A stretch of DNA of 64,000 nucleotides from Pseudolabrys sp. (GTDB lineage Bacteria; Pseudomonadota; Alphaproteobacteria; Rhizobiales; Xanthobacteraceae): positions 62,001 through 126,000 of the forward strand of contig JAHCKG010000002.1 in NCBI GenBank assembly GCA_026125895.1. Direction: 5' to 3'. The stretch's first letter is position 1. Each line of letters starts with the position of its first letter. This document shows positions 36,178 to 44,840 of the stretch, piece after piece. Below the pieces are notes generated by a model. That model saw only the letters and a program-made list of their open reading frames with translations. It searched no databases and had not been told where the DNA came from. A program made the position numbers and the translations under genes.

Positions 36178-36837
36178 TTAAAATGCAAAAACCCGAGGTT
36201 TCGCGAAGCCCGGCAGAAGCGAAGCGGCGGCATCGAAAATCCGGCGGCCGCCGAGTTCGTCGCCGCTGCGGCAATAGAGCATGGCGCTGCTGGCCGGGGG
36301 CGTACCCTGAATACAGGCCAGGAGACCGCCGTCCTTGAGCTGGGCGCAGAACGCCTCGGGCAATTCCTCGACCGCGCCTTCGACCAGAATTGCGTCGTAG
36401 GGCGCTGCGGCCGCGTAGCCGTCGGCCAGGGTGCCGGTGACGACCTGGACATGACCCTGCCCCGCGAGCGCCGACTGGGCGATCCCGGCGAGCCCGGCAT
36501 CCTGCTCCAGCGCCACGACCTCGGCGCCCATGCGCGCGAGAACCGCCGCCGAGTAGCCGGTGGCGGCGCCGACGATGAGAACCCGGTCGCCCGATTCGAT
36601 GTCGAGCGCCTGGATGAGCTTCGACAACACCATCGGCTTCATGAGGGTCCGCGTTGCGTTGCCGGCCGCGGACAGGCCCAGATCCCGATCGAGATAGGCC
36701 AGCGACTGCACTTGAGTCGGCACGAAGCGTTCGCGCGGAATCTCAAGCATTGCCGTCGTAATGCGGATGTCCGTGATATCGGCGGGGCGGACCTGGCCGT
36801 CCACCATGTGGCGGCGGAGGGTGGCAAAGTCGGTCAT
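36178..36837 (-). CDS. Protein-L-isoaspartate O-methyltransferase family protein
   Basis: SAM-dependent methyltransferase of the PCMT family. The start at 36837 (MTDFATLRRHMVDGQVRPAD) has GAGGAGCGTG upstream. The N-terminal MVDGQVRPADITD and RERFVP segments and the SAM loop (DRVLIVGAATGYSAAVLARM, ALEQDAGLAG) are clear. The catalytic-region threonine/serine motif of true PCMTs is altered, and length 219 with the GTLADGYAAAAPYDAILVEG segment places it in the alphaproteobacterial Pcm-like group beside tolC. That group may have another substrate, so no gene symbol is given. The next genes upstream are tRNAs on the other strand. Confidence 0.88.
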   Translation of the reverse strand: MTDFATLRRHMVDGQVRPADITDIRITTAMLEIPRERFVPTQVQSLAYLDRDLGLSAAGNATRTLMKPMVLSKLIQALDIESGDRVLIVGAATGYSAAVLARMGAEVVALEQDAGLAGIAQSALAGQGHVQVVTGTLADGYAAAAPYDAILVEGAVEELPEAFCAQLKDGGLLACIQGTPPASSAMLYCRSGDELGGRRIFDAAASLLPGFAKPRVFAF

Positions 36838-36924
36838 CACGCTCCTCGATGCGACGGCAAAAGGCGCAGGCTTTTTGCGGCAAGGCTGCGCAAAAGGCAA
36901 GCCAAGCTCAATGTCATAGAGGCG

Positions 36925-36952
36925 TTGTCGACCGCGCTTTCGTCCTATATAG
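36925..36952 (+). promoter_or_regulatory. Candidate sigma-70-type promoter for tRNA-Cys
   Basis: TTGTCG at 36925 and TATATAG at 36946 are spaced 15-16 bases apart, about 30 bases before the mature tRNA 5' end. This is a reasonable stable-RNA promoter but was judged by eye only. Confidence 0.4.
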
Positions 36953-36982
36953 GCTGGGGCCGCTTGGGGGCCTTGCCCCTAT

Positions 36983-37056
36983 GGCCTCGTGGCGGAGTGG
37001 TTACGCAGAGGACTGCAAATCCTTGCACCCCGGTTCGATTCCGGGCGAGGCCTCCA
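36983..37056 (+). tRNA. tRNA-Cys (anticodon GCA)
   Basis: A complete 74-base cloverleaf with acceptor GGCCTCG paired to CGAGGCC, anticodon loop CTGCAAA (GCA), T-arm GGTTCGATTCC and encoded CCA. Interestingly, cysteine synthase lies 6 kb downstream, but no regulatory link is implied. Confidence 0.95.
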
Positions 37057-37124
37057 ATTCCTTAAAAGGTCGTCCTCGGGCGGTCTCGGCTCCACAGCCG
37101 GAACCTTTCGTGCGGCCTTGATGC

Positions 37125-37152
37125 TTGCAAATCGGGGCGGCTTTGTTATAGC
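37125..37152 (+). promoter_or_regulatory. Candidate promoter for tRNA-Asn
   Basis: TTGCAA at 37125 and TTATAGC at 37146 form a -35/-10 pair with 15-16 base spacing, about 30 bases before the tRNA. The layout mirrors that before tRNA-Cys, suggesting separate transcription of the two tRNAs. Confidence 0.4.
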
Positions 37153-37179
37153 CCCACCTCGACAGGCGTAACGCCTTGT

Positions 37180-37254
37180 TCCCGAGTAGCTCAGCGGTAG
37201 AGCATTCGACTGTTAATCGAATGGTCGCTGGTTCGATCCCAGCCTCGGGAGCCA
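37180..37254 (+). tRNA. tRNA-Asn (anticodon GTT)
   Basis: A complete 75-base cloverleaf: acceptor TCCCGAG pairs with CTCGGGA, D-arm TAGCTCAGCGGTAGAGC, anticodon loop CTGTTAA (GTT), T-arm GGTTCGATCCC and encoded CCA. A short T-run follows at 37255-37260, which may help termination. Confidence 0.96.
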
Positions 37255-37389
37255 CTTTTTCCGTTCAATCTCAGATGCTTGCAAGCGCCGGCCGAAGTCC
37301 TTTGTGAGGGCCGGCGCGCTCCGCGGGAGCGTGCACTACCGCCGATCCGTGGTATGTCCACCGGGCACTCACCACACGCCCCGGACGCC

Positions 37390-38742
37390 ATGACCGCTCA
37401 ATCAGCTCCCGTTGTCAGTCCCCTGCTGACCGATCTCTACGAACTCAACATGGTCCAAGCCTATCTGGACAACGGCGAGAACGGCGAAGCCGTGTTCGAG
37501 TTTTTCGTCCGGCGGCTGCCGGCGCGGCGCGGCTTTCTGCTCGCGGCCGGACTCGAGGACGTGCTGGATTATCTGGAGACCTTGCGCTTCTCGGCCGAAG
37601 AGATCGACTGGCTCAAGGCCACCGGGCGCTTTCGCGACAACTTCCTCGACTACCTGCGCGACTTCCGCTTCACCGGCGACGTCCACGCCATCCCGGAAGG
37701 CTCCGTCTGCTTCCCCTATGAACCGCTGGTGCGCATCACCGCCCCGCTGCAGCAGGCGCAGATCGTCGAATCGCGGCTGATCAACATTCTCCATTTCCAG
37801 ACGCTGATCGCCTCGAAGGCGGCGCGCATGGTACTCGCCGCTCCGGGCAAGATCCTGTCCGACTTCGGCCTGCGCACCGCGCACGGCGCCGAGGCCGGGC
37901 TCTATTCGGGACGCGCCAGCTACATCGCCGGTTTCGCCGGCGCCGCCAATGTGCTGTGCGGCGAGCGCTACGGCATTCCGGTGGTCGGCACCATGGCGCA
38001 TTCTTTCATCCAGGTGCATGACGACGAGATGCTGGCGTTCGAGACTTTCGCGCGCGCGCGGCCACAGGACGTTATCCTTTTGATCGACACCTACGACACC
38101 GAAGCCGGCGCCCGCAAAGTCGTCGAGCTCGCGCCACGGCTGAAGGCCGACGGCATTGCCGTGCGCGGCGTCCGCATCGATTCCGGCGACCTTATCGCGA
38201 TGGCGCGCAAGGTGCGCGTCATCCTCGATCAGGGCGGCCTCAAGGACACCGTGATTCTCGTCAGCGGCGGCATCAACGAAGACGTGCTGCAGGGCATGAT
38301 GAAGGAAGCCGCGCCGATCGACGGCTTCGGCATCGGCGTCAATCTCGATGCCTCGATCGATGCGCCGTCACTCGACTGCGCCTACAAGCTCCAGGAATAC
38401 AAGGGCCAGCCGAAGCGCAAATTGTCGGAAGGCAAGCAGACCTGGCCCGGACGCAAACAGGTTTGGCGGTCTTATGGTGCAGATGGCCGCATGAGCGGCG
38501 ACGTGCTGGGGCTCGAGAGCGACAAGGCCGATGGCGAGCCGCTGATCACGCAGGTGATGCGCGGCGGCAAGCGGCTCGCGCCGGCGCCGACGCTGGGACA
38601 AATCCGCGAGCGCGCCGCGCGCGATCTTGCGCGTCTGCCGGAGCCGCTGCGGCAATTACAGCCGGGCACCGAGTATCCGGTGAAAGTCGCCGACAGCCTT
38701 GTCGCGCTGGCGAAGGAAGCGGATGCGAGGACAAAGCGATAG
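37390..38742 (+). CDS. pncB: Nicotinate phosphoribosyltransferase
   Basis: Preiss-Handler/salvage enzyme making nicotinate mononucleotide from nicotinate and PRPP. Family landmarks: LLTDLYELNMVQAYLDNG at the N-terminus, DFGLRTAHGAEAGLYSGRAS (active-site His region), VVGTMAHSFIQVHDDEMLAF and VRIDSGDLIAMARK (phosphoribosyl-binding). The product is about 450 residues from 37390; an in-frame ATG at 37354 is the alternative, with no ribosome site to decide. A palindromic repeat follows the stop. The divergent region upstream carries the tRNAs. Confidence 0.94.
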   Translation: MTAQSAPVVSPLLTDLYELNMVQAYLDNGENGEAVFEFFVRRLPARRGFLLAAGLEDVLDYLETLRFSAEEIDWLKATGRFRDNFLDYLRDFRFTGDVHAIPEGSVCFPYEPLVRITAPLQQAQIVESRLINILHFQTLIASKAARMVLAAPGKILSDFGLRTAHGAEAGLYSGRASYIAGFAGAANVLCGERYGIPVVGTMAHSFIQVHDDEMLAFETFARARPQDVILLIDTYDTEAGARKVVELAPRLKADGIAVRGVRIDSGDLIAMARKVRVILDQGGLKDTVILVSGGINEDVLQGMMKEAAPIDGFGIGVNLDASIDAPSLDCAYKLQEYKGQPKRKLSEGKQTWPGRKQVWRSYGADGRMSGDVLGLESDKADGEPLITQVMRGGKRLAPAPTLGQIRERAARDLARLPEPLRQLQPGTEYPVKVADSLVALAKEADARTKR

Positions 38743-38762
38743 ACCGACTGCGCCAAATCCAC

Positions 38763-38840
38763 ACTCCGCTCATTCCCGCGAAAGCGGGAATCCAGTTTTT
38801 GGCCTAAGGCTGGGTCCCCGCTTCCGCGGGGACGAGCGGA
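38763..38840. repeat. Palindromic repeat (family B) between pncB and M24 peptidase
   Basis: Arms 38763-38794 (CTCCGCTCATTCCCGCGAAA) and 38809-38840 (CCGCGGGGACGAGCGGAG at its end) are inverted over 32 bases around a 14-base loop. It fills the convergent gap, so it can fold in either transcript as a 3' end hairpin. Confidence 0.75.
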
Positions 38841-38862
38841 GATAAAATATGCCCGTCCGCGG

Positions 38863-40059
38863 TCAGGCTTTCCCGCCTGCCCTGTTCCAGCCGCGCAAGC
38901 CTTCGCCGTAGATCTCGAAGCCATCGTCGGTAACGACCACCGTATCCTCGAGCTTGATGAAGCCGCGCGTCTGATGCGGCAGCGTGGTCTCGACCGAGAT
39001 CACCGTGCCCGCCTCCAGCGGCAGATTGGCATCAGTCGCAGGATACGGAATCGGCCCGGTCGCGGTGAGATGCGGCGCCTCGTGGCTGACCAGCCCCATG
39101 CCATGCGCGAGGAAATCGAGCGGCTGGAATTTCGACTTGGCACGCAGCGGTTCGGCCGCCTCGTAGATGACGCGGCCCGGCGCGCCGGCCTTGATCGGTT
39201 TCATCGCCGCGCGCTGGATCGTCTCGATCTCGGCCAGCATGTCTTCGAGCTCGGCGTCCGGTTCGCCGTGGATCGCCATGCGACAGATGTCGCCGATATA
39301 GCCGCGATACTGGCCGCCGGAGTCGATCGACATGATGTCGCCCTTCTCCCAGCGCTGATCGGTCGGCGCACGGTTGAGATTGGTGCCGGCGGTGATCAGG
39401 CAATACTCGAAGGTGAGACCGCGACCAACCTCCTCGCGGCGCAGCGCCTCGACGACCTCGGCCTTGGTGACGCCGGGCGCGGTGTGTTCGATGACCGCCT
39501 GCATCGACGCCAGCACGCGTTCCGAGGCCTGCTTCAGCAGCGCCAGCTCCGCCGGCGATTTCTTCAAACGCTGGCGCTCCAGCACATGCACGGCATCGAC
39601 CCAGTCGGCGTCCGGATAAGCGTCGCGCAGCACCTTGGCGGCGTCGTAAGGCAGGAAGGCGAATTCGGCGGCGATGCGTTTCGGCTTGAAGCCGGCCTTC
39701 GCCATATAAGCGACAGCCTTGGCGACGGCGTCGGTCGAGGTGCCGGAATTGGTCTGCGTCTCCGGCACCCACAGCGGGTTGGCACGCACCTGAAAGCCTT
39801 CGAGGCGATGGCCGATATAGGCCGACTTCTCCGGTGCGCCCTTGGCGTAGACGAACACGGGCAGATAACGGCTCAGCCCCGACGCATCCATGTAGTCGAA
39901 GAAATTGGCGCGGTGGCCGCCGGTGAAATACTGGGCGTTATGTTTCGACGTCACGACGACGACATCGATGCCGGCCTGATCCATCAGGCGATCGAGGCGG
40001 TGGTGGTCGAACGGAATGGCGAGGCCTTGCGCGCCTGCCGCGGCGGCGTTGACGTTCAT
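38863..40059 (-). CDS. M24-family metallopeptidase (Xaa-Pro/creatinase-like)
   Basis: A 398-residue pita-bread-fold hydrolase. Metal ligands appear in order: SIDSGGQYRGYIGDICRM (Asp, Asp), the HGMGLVSHEAPHL histidine, VISVETTL (Glu) and LEDTVVV (Glu). The N-terminal creatinase-like domain spans about residues 10-150 (LMDQAGIDVVVVTSKHNAQY). The start at 40059 has GGGAGC upstream. The family covers aminopeptidase P, creatinase and ectoine hydrolase; the sequence does not decide which. It lies downstream of the MetE-like gene on the same strand, with 115 bases between. Confidence 0.88.
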   Translation of the reverse strand: MNVNAAAAGAQGLAIPFDHHRLDRLMDQAGIDVVVVTSKHNAQYFTGGHRANFFDYMDASGLSRYLPVFVYAKGAPEKSAYIGHRLEGFQVRANPLWVPETQTNSGTSTDAVAKAVAYMAKAGFKPKRIAAEFAFLPYDAAKVLRDAYPDADWVDAVHVLERQRLKKSPAELALLKQASERVLASMQAVIEHTAPGVTKAEVVEALRREEVGRGLTFEYCLITAGTNLNRAPTDQRWEKGDIMSIDSGGQYRGYIGDICRMAIHGEPDAELEDMLAEIETIQRAAMKPIKAGAPGRVIYEAAEPLRAKSKFQPLDFLAHGMGLVSHEAPHLTATGPIPYPATDANLPLEAGTVISVETTLPHQTRGFIKLEDTVVVTDDGFEIYGEGLRGWNRAGGKA

Positions 40060-40174
40060 GGGCGATGCTCCCGGTTCCGCGTCATGGCGCGCGGGTTGCG
40101 CAAAGCCTAGCGCCGCGGGGGGCGCTTTGGCCACCCCGCGCAGTTTCACATCTGCCGCGCCGAACCGGCTCGGC

Positions 40175-41353
40175 TCAAGCCGCCGCCCGGCCCCATAGTT
40201 CATGGCTGGCGAGCCGCGCGCCGGCGGCGAGCGCTTCCAGTTTCGCCCACATCACGCTCGGATGGACGCGGCGATAGAACGGTCCCTGCGCGAAGCCGCA
40301 GTCGGTGCCGCCGATGACATTCTCGCGGCCGACGACGCCGGCGAGCCGAACGAGACGCTCCGCCACCAGCTCGGGATGCTCGACCACATTGGTGGCGTGG
40401 CTGATGACGCCGGGAATGAGCACGCGGCCGTCGAGCTTCGCGTTCTTCCACACCTTCCACTCGTGCTCGTGGCGCGGATTGGCGCCCTCGATGACGAAGG
40501 CGCCAACCTTGGCCTTGAGGATAATATCGACGATATCCTTGAGCGGCACGTCCGAGACGTGCGGACCCGGCCACGAGCCCCAGCAGACGTGATAGCGGAT
40601 CTGCTCCTGCGGCAACCCCTTGATCGCCTCGTTCATGATCTCGATCTGCTTCTCGAGCCAGCTCCTGTAATCGGCGAAGCTGCCCGGCGGCACCATGCGG
40701 TCGTAGGTGACGGCCGAGCGCGCGTCGTCGAGCTGCACCACCAGACCGGCGTCGATGATTGCCTTGTATTCGGTGCGCATCGCGCCGGCGATCGCGAGCT
40801 GCAATTCTTCGTCGGTCTTGTAGAACTCGTTCTTGCGGTCGGGAATGACGCTCGCGGGCGCAGCCACCGGCAGGAAGGCGTCAGCCACTTTCACCTTCGC
40901 CAGCGCGGCCTTGAAGTTGGCGATGTCGCGCTGGAGCTCGGCCTCGCCCGAATAACCGATCGGCCCGACGCAGATCGCCTCGGTCGTCGTCGACACCGCT
41001 TCCTTGGCGTCGAGCTCGGCATAGAACTCGGAAAAGCGCGTGCGGTCGGCGCCGCGCTTGAAGGGGTTGGCCTTGTCGTCCTTGATCGGCCGGCGCTCGA
41101 AACCGGACAGCCGCGTCAACGCGTATTGCGCCCAGGAAATCGATTTGCCGAATTCGCCGTCGCTCGGCACGTCGATGCCGGTGTCGGCCTGCTGCTTCAC
41201 GACCGCGGCAACGCTGTCGGTGAGGCACTGCTGGTAGGCCTTCTCGTCATAAGGCTTGCCGCCCTGCACCGCTCGCAGAAACTCCCGCAACTCAGGCGGC
41301 CGTATCAGACTGCCGACATGCGTGGTGAGGATGCGATCGCTGCTGCGCTTCAT
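40175..41353 (-). CDS. Cobalamin-independent methionine-synthase-like protein (MetE C-terminal family)
   Basis: A 392-residue single-barrel protein resembling the MetE catalytic half. N-terminal LTTHVGSLIRPPELREFL and a GKSISWAQYALTRL segment are characteristic. Zinc-site residues are suggested by RYHVCWGSWPGPH (His, Cys) and GGTDCGFAQG (Cys). Such stand-alone MetE-like proteins act in methyl transfer or xenobiotic catabolism in alphaproteobacteria; a role as full methionine synthase is unlikely without the N-terminal half. It lies in line with the M24 peptidase downstream, perhaps one catabolic operon. No cobalamin or SAM riboswitch was seen. Confidence 0.85.
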   Translation of the reverse strand: MKRSSDRILTTHVGSLIRPPELREFLRAVQGGKPYDEKAYQQCLTDSVAAVVKQQADTGIDVPSDGEFGKSISWAQYALTRLSGFERRPIKDDKANPFKRGADRTRFSEFYAELDAKEAVSTTTEAICVGPIGYSGEAELQRDIANFKAALAKVKVADAFLPVAAPASVIPDRKNEFYKTDEELQLAIAGAMRTEYKAIIDAGLVVQLDDARSAVTYDRMVPPGSFADYRSWLEKQIEIMNEAIKGLPQEQIRYHVCWGSWPGPHVSDVPLKDIVDIILKAKVGAFVIEGANPRHEHEWKVWKNAKLDGRVLIPGVISHATNVVEHPELVAERLVRLAGVVGRENVIGGTDCGFAQGPFYRRVHPSVMWAKLEALAAGARLASHELWGRAAA

Positions 41354-41470
41354 GGAACGTGCCTGCCCTTCTCGATATCGTTGGAGCAGAGCTATGCGGC
41401 GTCACGCCACGAAATGCAACGGCGGGCCGCGGCCCAACGCAGGATAGGATCGGCGCGGCGGAACCGAGGT

Positions 41471-42703
41471 TCAGGCGGCGCTGCGCGCGGCGCCGGCCGG
41501 ACCCGCGTGGGCGGGCGATGCCTCGCCGATTTCGCGCAGGACCATGTCGAGCGAAGCAACCTCGACGCGGTTGCGACCGTTTTCCTTGGCGAAGTACAAA
41601 GCCTGGTCGGCTTGCGACAACAGTTCGGCAATATCGAGGACAGGCCCGTCGCAGTGCACCAGGCCGATGCTGACCGTGGCGGCGATTGGACGCCCGTCAA
41701 CTTCCTGCGCGACATGGGCGAAGGTTTCGCGGATGCGTTGCGCCACCACAAACGCCTCGTCGGAGCGGGTGTTGCGCAGCACCGCGGCGAATTCCTCGCC
41801 GCCGATGCGGCCGAACAGGTCCGACGTGCGCATCGCCTCGTTCGCCGCGGCGGTGAAGACCGACAGCACCCTGTCACCAACGGCATGACCAAAGCGATCG
41901 TTGATCGATTTGAAGTGATCGAGATCGAAGAGCATGACCGCCGCCGGCCGCGGATCGGCGCCATGACGCCGCGCCAGCTCGGCGGCTTCCTGGAGGAAGG
42001 CGCGGCGGTTGGCGATGCCGGTCAGCGGGTCGATCATGGCGGCGGTGCGGTGACGCAGCTCAGTGCGCTCCTTGGCCATCGCCAGCAGGATGAAGGCGAT
42101 GGAGATCGTGAAGAGCAGCGCTTCGAAGCTGAGCGCAGTCATCCAGACGCTGCCGAACAGCTTGTCCTTCGTCAGCGCGAAAGGCAGCAGCGCAACCAGC
42201 GGCGTGCGCAGCAGAAACAAGGCGCCATGCGCGAACAACATGATGATCGCCGGCCAGCGGGATACCAGTTGCTCCTTGCGGCCGCGCCAGAACTCCCATG
42301 CGGTGAGCCAGGTGTAGGCGGTGATGATGGCGGACGCGATCAGCGCGCGCACATCCGCCGCGTCGGTGAGTACCGGCAGACGGCATACCAGCAGCCACAG
42401 CACGGCGCCGGTGACGAGATAAACGGGTTCGACGGGCCGTCCGTCGAAAACGCGAGCGCCGGTCCAGGTCACGGCGAAGGCGGTGAAGAGCAGCGCATTG
42501 GCGACGTCGATGGTCAGCACGTCCGGCGCATCGCCGTACATACCGAACAGCACGATCGAGGAAGCTCGGATCAGATGGGCAAAGCCCCACCAGGCGACGG
42601 CCCGGATGGCCATGTTCTGCGCCCAGGCGAACAGCAGCAGCAGGCCGAGGATAGCCTCGACGTACACCGTCACCTGGAAGAGCGTATGAACGTCGAGGCT
42701 CAT
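41471..42703 (-). CDS. Membrane-bound diguanylate cyclase (GGDEF)
   Basis: Makes the second messenger c-di-GMP. The start is placed at the ATG at 42703 (MSLDVHTLFQVTVYVEAILG); a GTG four codons upstream is possible. The first ~210 residues hold six or so hydrophobic helices (LGLLLLFAWAQN, VWMTALSFEALLFTISIAFI). The GGDEF domain follows (about 225-390): DPLTGIANRRAFLQEA, AVMLFDLDHFKSINDRFGHA and the active site RIGGEEFAAVL. The RxxD inhibitory site is not clearly present upstream of GGEEF, where the text is NEAMRTSDLFGRIG (R and D at plausible spacing). No EAL domain. Signal unknown. Confidence 0.9.
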   Translation of the reverse strand: MSLDVHTLFQVTVYVEAILGLLLLFAWAQNMAIRAVAWWGFAHLIRASSIVLFGMYGDAPDVLTIDVANALLFTAFAVTWTGARVFDGRPVEPVYLVTGAVLWLLVCRLPVLTDAADVRALIASAIITAYTWLTAWEFWRGRKEQLVSRWPAIIMLFAHGALFLLRTPLVALLPFALTKDKLFGSVWMTALSFEALLFTISIAFILLAMAKERTELRHRTAAMIDPLTGIANRRAFLQEAAELARRHGADPRPAAVMLFDLDHFKSINDRFGHAVGDRVLSVFTAAANEAMRTSDLFGRIGGEEFAAVLRNTRSDEAFVVAQRIRETFAHVAQEVDGRPIAATVSIGLVHCDGPVLDIAELLSQADQALYFAKENGRNRVEVASLDMVLREIGEASPAHAGPAGAARSAA

Positions 42704-42997
42704 CGTTGCCGACACCCAAATGGACGCGAGGCCGATGTCGCTCGGTCGCAGCCGTGATCGACCAATACGATCCGGTCATAAAATAACTGGTGAATGGACG
42801 TGGAATTCAGCGACGGAACTTGAACATGGTTTCGAACCGGTTTCCGGTTTGAAAGGTATTTGCATGCAATCGGGGCCCGGCGGGCGCCCACATCTCCCAA
42901 ATCAATGAAAAGTAGAAAGATTTTCCGCTCGCCCGCCGGCCTTGTCGGTATCGGAGGGGTCCTCTAGGCTCGCCGCCGCTCACGGAATCTACCTGGA
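42704..42997. promoter_or_regulatory. 294-base divergent region with inverted repeat, GGDEF/cysK
   Basis: No gene is supported. The notable feature is an inverted repeat at 42830-42854: TTTCGAACCGG and CCGGTTTGAAA with a three-base spacer (10 of 11 positions pair). It could be an operator or a small hairpin. The rest shows locally lower G+C around 42780-42830 and 42900-42930, as expected of promoters. Confidence 0.45.
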
Positions 42998-44038
42998 ATG
43001 AGAATGCAAACGCGCAACGGAATCATCGACGCCATCGGCAACACCCCCCTGATCCGGCTCGCCCGCGCCTCGGATGAGACCGGGTGTGACATCTACGGCA
43101 AGGCGGAATTCATGAATCCCGGCGGCTCGGTCAAGGACCGCGCCGGAAGGCAGATGATCCTCGAGGCAGAAGCCCGCGGCGAATTACGTCCCGGCGGCCT
43201 GGTCGTGGAATCGACGGCCGGCAATACCGGCATCGGCCTCGCGGTCGTCGCCGCGGCGCGCGGCTACCGCACGCTGATCGTCATTCCGAATACGCAGAGC
43301 CAGGAAAAGAAAGACATGCTGCGGCTCGCCGGCGCCGAATTGGTCGAGGTCCCGGCCCTGCCCTATGGCAATCCCAACAACTATCAGCACGTCGGCCGGC
43401 GGCTCGCCGAGGAGCTGAAGAAGACGGAAAAGAACGGCGTCATCTTCGCCGATCAGTGGAACAACCTCGACAACAGCAAGGCGCATTACGTCTCGACCGG
43501 GCCGGAGATCTGGAGCGACACCGGCGGCAAGATTGACGGCTTCATCTGCTCGGTCGGCTCCGGCGGCACGCTCGCCGGCGTGTCGATGTATCTCAAGGAG
43601 AAGAAGCCGGGCATCACCGTCGGCGTCGCCGATCCGCGCGGCGCGGCGATGTACAACTACTTCGACCACGGCGAAGTCAAATCGACCGAAGGCGGCTCGA
43701 TCACCGAAGGCATCGGCCTTGGCCGCGTCACGGCCATCGTCGAACAGATGAAGGTGGACAAGGCCTACCTGATCCCGGACGAGGAAGCCGTGCCGATCGT
43801 GTTCGACCTGACCGAACATGAAGGCCTGTGCCTCGGCGGCTCGAGCGGCGTCAACGTCGCCGGCGCCATCCGTCTCGCCAAGGACCTCGGCCCCGGCCAC
43901 ACCATCGTGACGATGCTGTGCGATGCCGGCGCGCGCTATCAGTCGAAGCTGTTCAATCCGGACTTCCTGCGCTCGAAGAACCTGCCGGTGCCGGAATGGC
44001 TGACGCGCAAGACCGACATCAAGCCGCCAATCGTTTAG
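42998..44038 (+). CDS. cysK: Cysteine synthase A-type (O-acetylserine sulfhydrylase)
   Basis: PLP enzyme joining O-acetylserine and sulfide to cysteine. The PLP lysine lies in NPGGSVKDRAG (Lys about 46), the substrate loop is ESTAGNTGIGLA, and the phosphate-binding loop is SVGSGGTLAGVSM. At 346 residues with an extended C-terminus (RSKNLPVPEWLTRKTDIKPP) it is slightly longer than CysK of enterics and may belong to the CysK2-like alphaproteobacterial group. ATGs at 42998 and 43004 are both possible starts. First gene of a cysK-alaX-sseA run. Confidence 0.93.
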   Translation: MRMQTRNGIIDAIGNTPLIRLARASDETGCDIYGKAEFMNPGGSVKDRAGRQMILEAEARGELRPGGLVVESTAGNTGIGLAVVAAARGYRTLIVIPNTQSQEKKDMLRLAGAELVEVPALPYGNPNNYQHVGRRLAEELKKTEKNGVIFADQWNNLDNSKAHYVSTGPEIWSDTGGKIDGFICSVGSGGTLAGVSMYLKEKKPGITVGVADPRGAAMYNYFDHGEVKSTEGGSITEGIGLGRVTAIVEQMKVDKAYLIPDEEAVPIVFDLTEHEGLCLGGSSGVNVAGAIRLAKDLGPGHTIVTMLCDAGARYQSKLFNPDFLRSKNLPVPEWLTRKTDIKPPIV

Positions 44039-44052
44039 CTCAGGACGTCCCG

Positions 44053-44784
44053 ATGCCGACCGAATGCCTGTTTCGCGAGGATTCCTACCTCAAGGATTGC
44101 GAGGCGCGCGTGGTGGCAATCACCGAGCAAGGTGGCATCGTGCTCGATCGCACGGTGTTCTACGCCAACTCCGGCGGCCAGCCGGGCGACACCGGCGCGC
44201 TGCTCATGGGTGACGGTACGAGTCTCGCCATCGCCGATGCGATCTACACCGACAAGTCGAAGACCGAGATCGCCCATGTGCTGGCGCCCGAAGTGCCGAT
44301 CCCAGGTGCACCGGCCCTCAAGGTCGGCGACACGGTGCGCGCCGCCATCGACTGGGACGGGCGCTACGGCCGCATGAAGATCCACACGGCCTTGCATCTG
44401 CTGTCGGTGGTGCTGCCCTATCCGATCACCGGAGCTTCGGTCGGCGATTCCTCCGGCCGCGCCGATTTCAACATTCCCGAAGCAGGCCTCGAAAAGGACG
44501 CGATCACGGCCAGATTGGCCGAGATGATCGCAACGAACGCCGCGGTGTCGAGCCGCTGGATCAGCGACGCCGAGCTCGAAGCCAATCCCGGCCTCATCAA
44601 ATCCATGTCGGTGCGGCCGCCGATGGGCACCGGTCAGGTGCGGTTGATCGAGATCGACAAGCTCGATCTGCAGCCCTGCGGCGGCACCCATGTGCGCAAG
44701 ATCGGCGAAATCGGCGCCGTCGCGGTGACGGGCATCGAGAAAAAGGGCAAACAGAATCGGCGCGTCCGCATCGCGCTCGCCTGA
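44053..44784 (+). CDS. alaX: Alanyl-tRNA editing protein AlaX
   Basis: Stand-alone trans-editing hydrolase that clears mischarged Ser-tRNA-Ala. The start at 44053 is 14 bases after the cysK stop; a frame opening inside cysK is rejected. Motifs: NSGGQPGDTGALL in the N-terminal barrel, the metal-binding KIHTALHLLS (HxxxH) and LQPCGGTHVRKIGEIG (Cys, His). The 243-residue length fits the AlaX-M class. Its place between cysteine synthase and sulfurtransferase suits serine/cysteine chemistry, but such an operon link is only inference. Confidence 0.93.
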   Translation: MPTECLFREDSYLKDCEARVVAITEQGGIVLDRTVFYANSGGQPGDTGALLMGDGTSLAIADAIYTDKSKTEIAHVLAPEVPIPGAPALKVGDTVRAAIDWDGRYGRMKIHTALHLLSVVLPYPITGASVGDSSGRADFNIPEAGLEKDAITARLAEMIATNAAVSSRWISDAELEANPGLIKSMSVRPPMGTGQVRLIEIDKLDLQPCGGTHVRKIGEIGAVAVTGIEKKGKQNRRVRIALA

Positions 44785-44840
44785 ACCGGAACGTTTCCCG
44801 GCGCCTCCACGTTGACGCCTGAAGCACACAAGGGACTCTT

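Noticed and set aside
36983-37254. Possible integration site at the tRNA pair
   Set aside because: No integrase and no repeated tRNA 3' end was seen near either tRNA; flanking genes are housekeeping.
40202-42757. A long plus-strand frame opposite the MetE-like and GGDEF genes
   Set aside because: Covers two well-supported genes antisense; no motifs and His/Arg/Asp-rich shadow composition.
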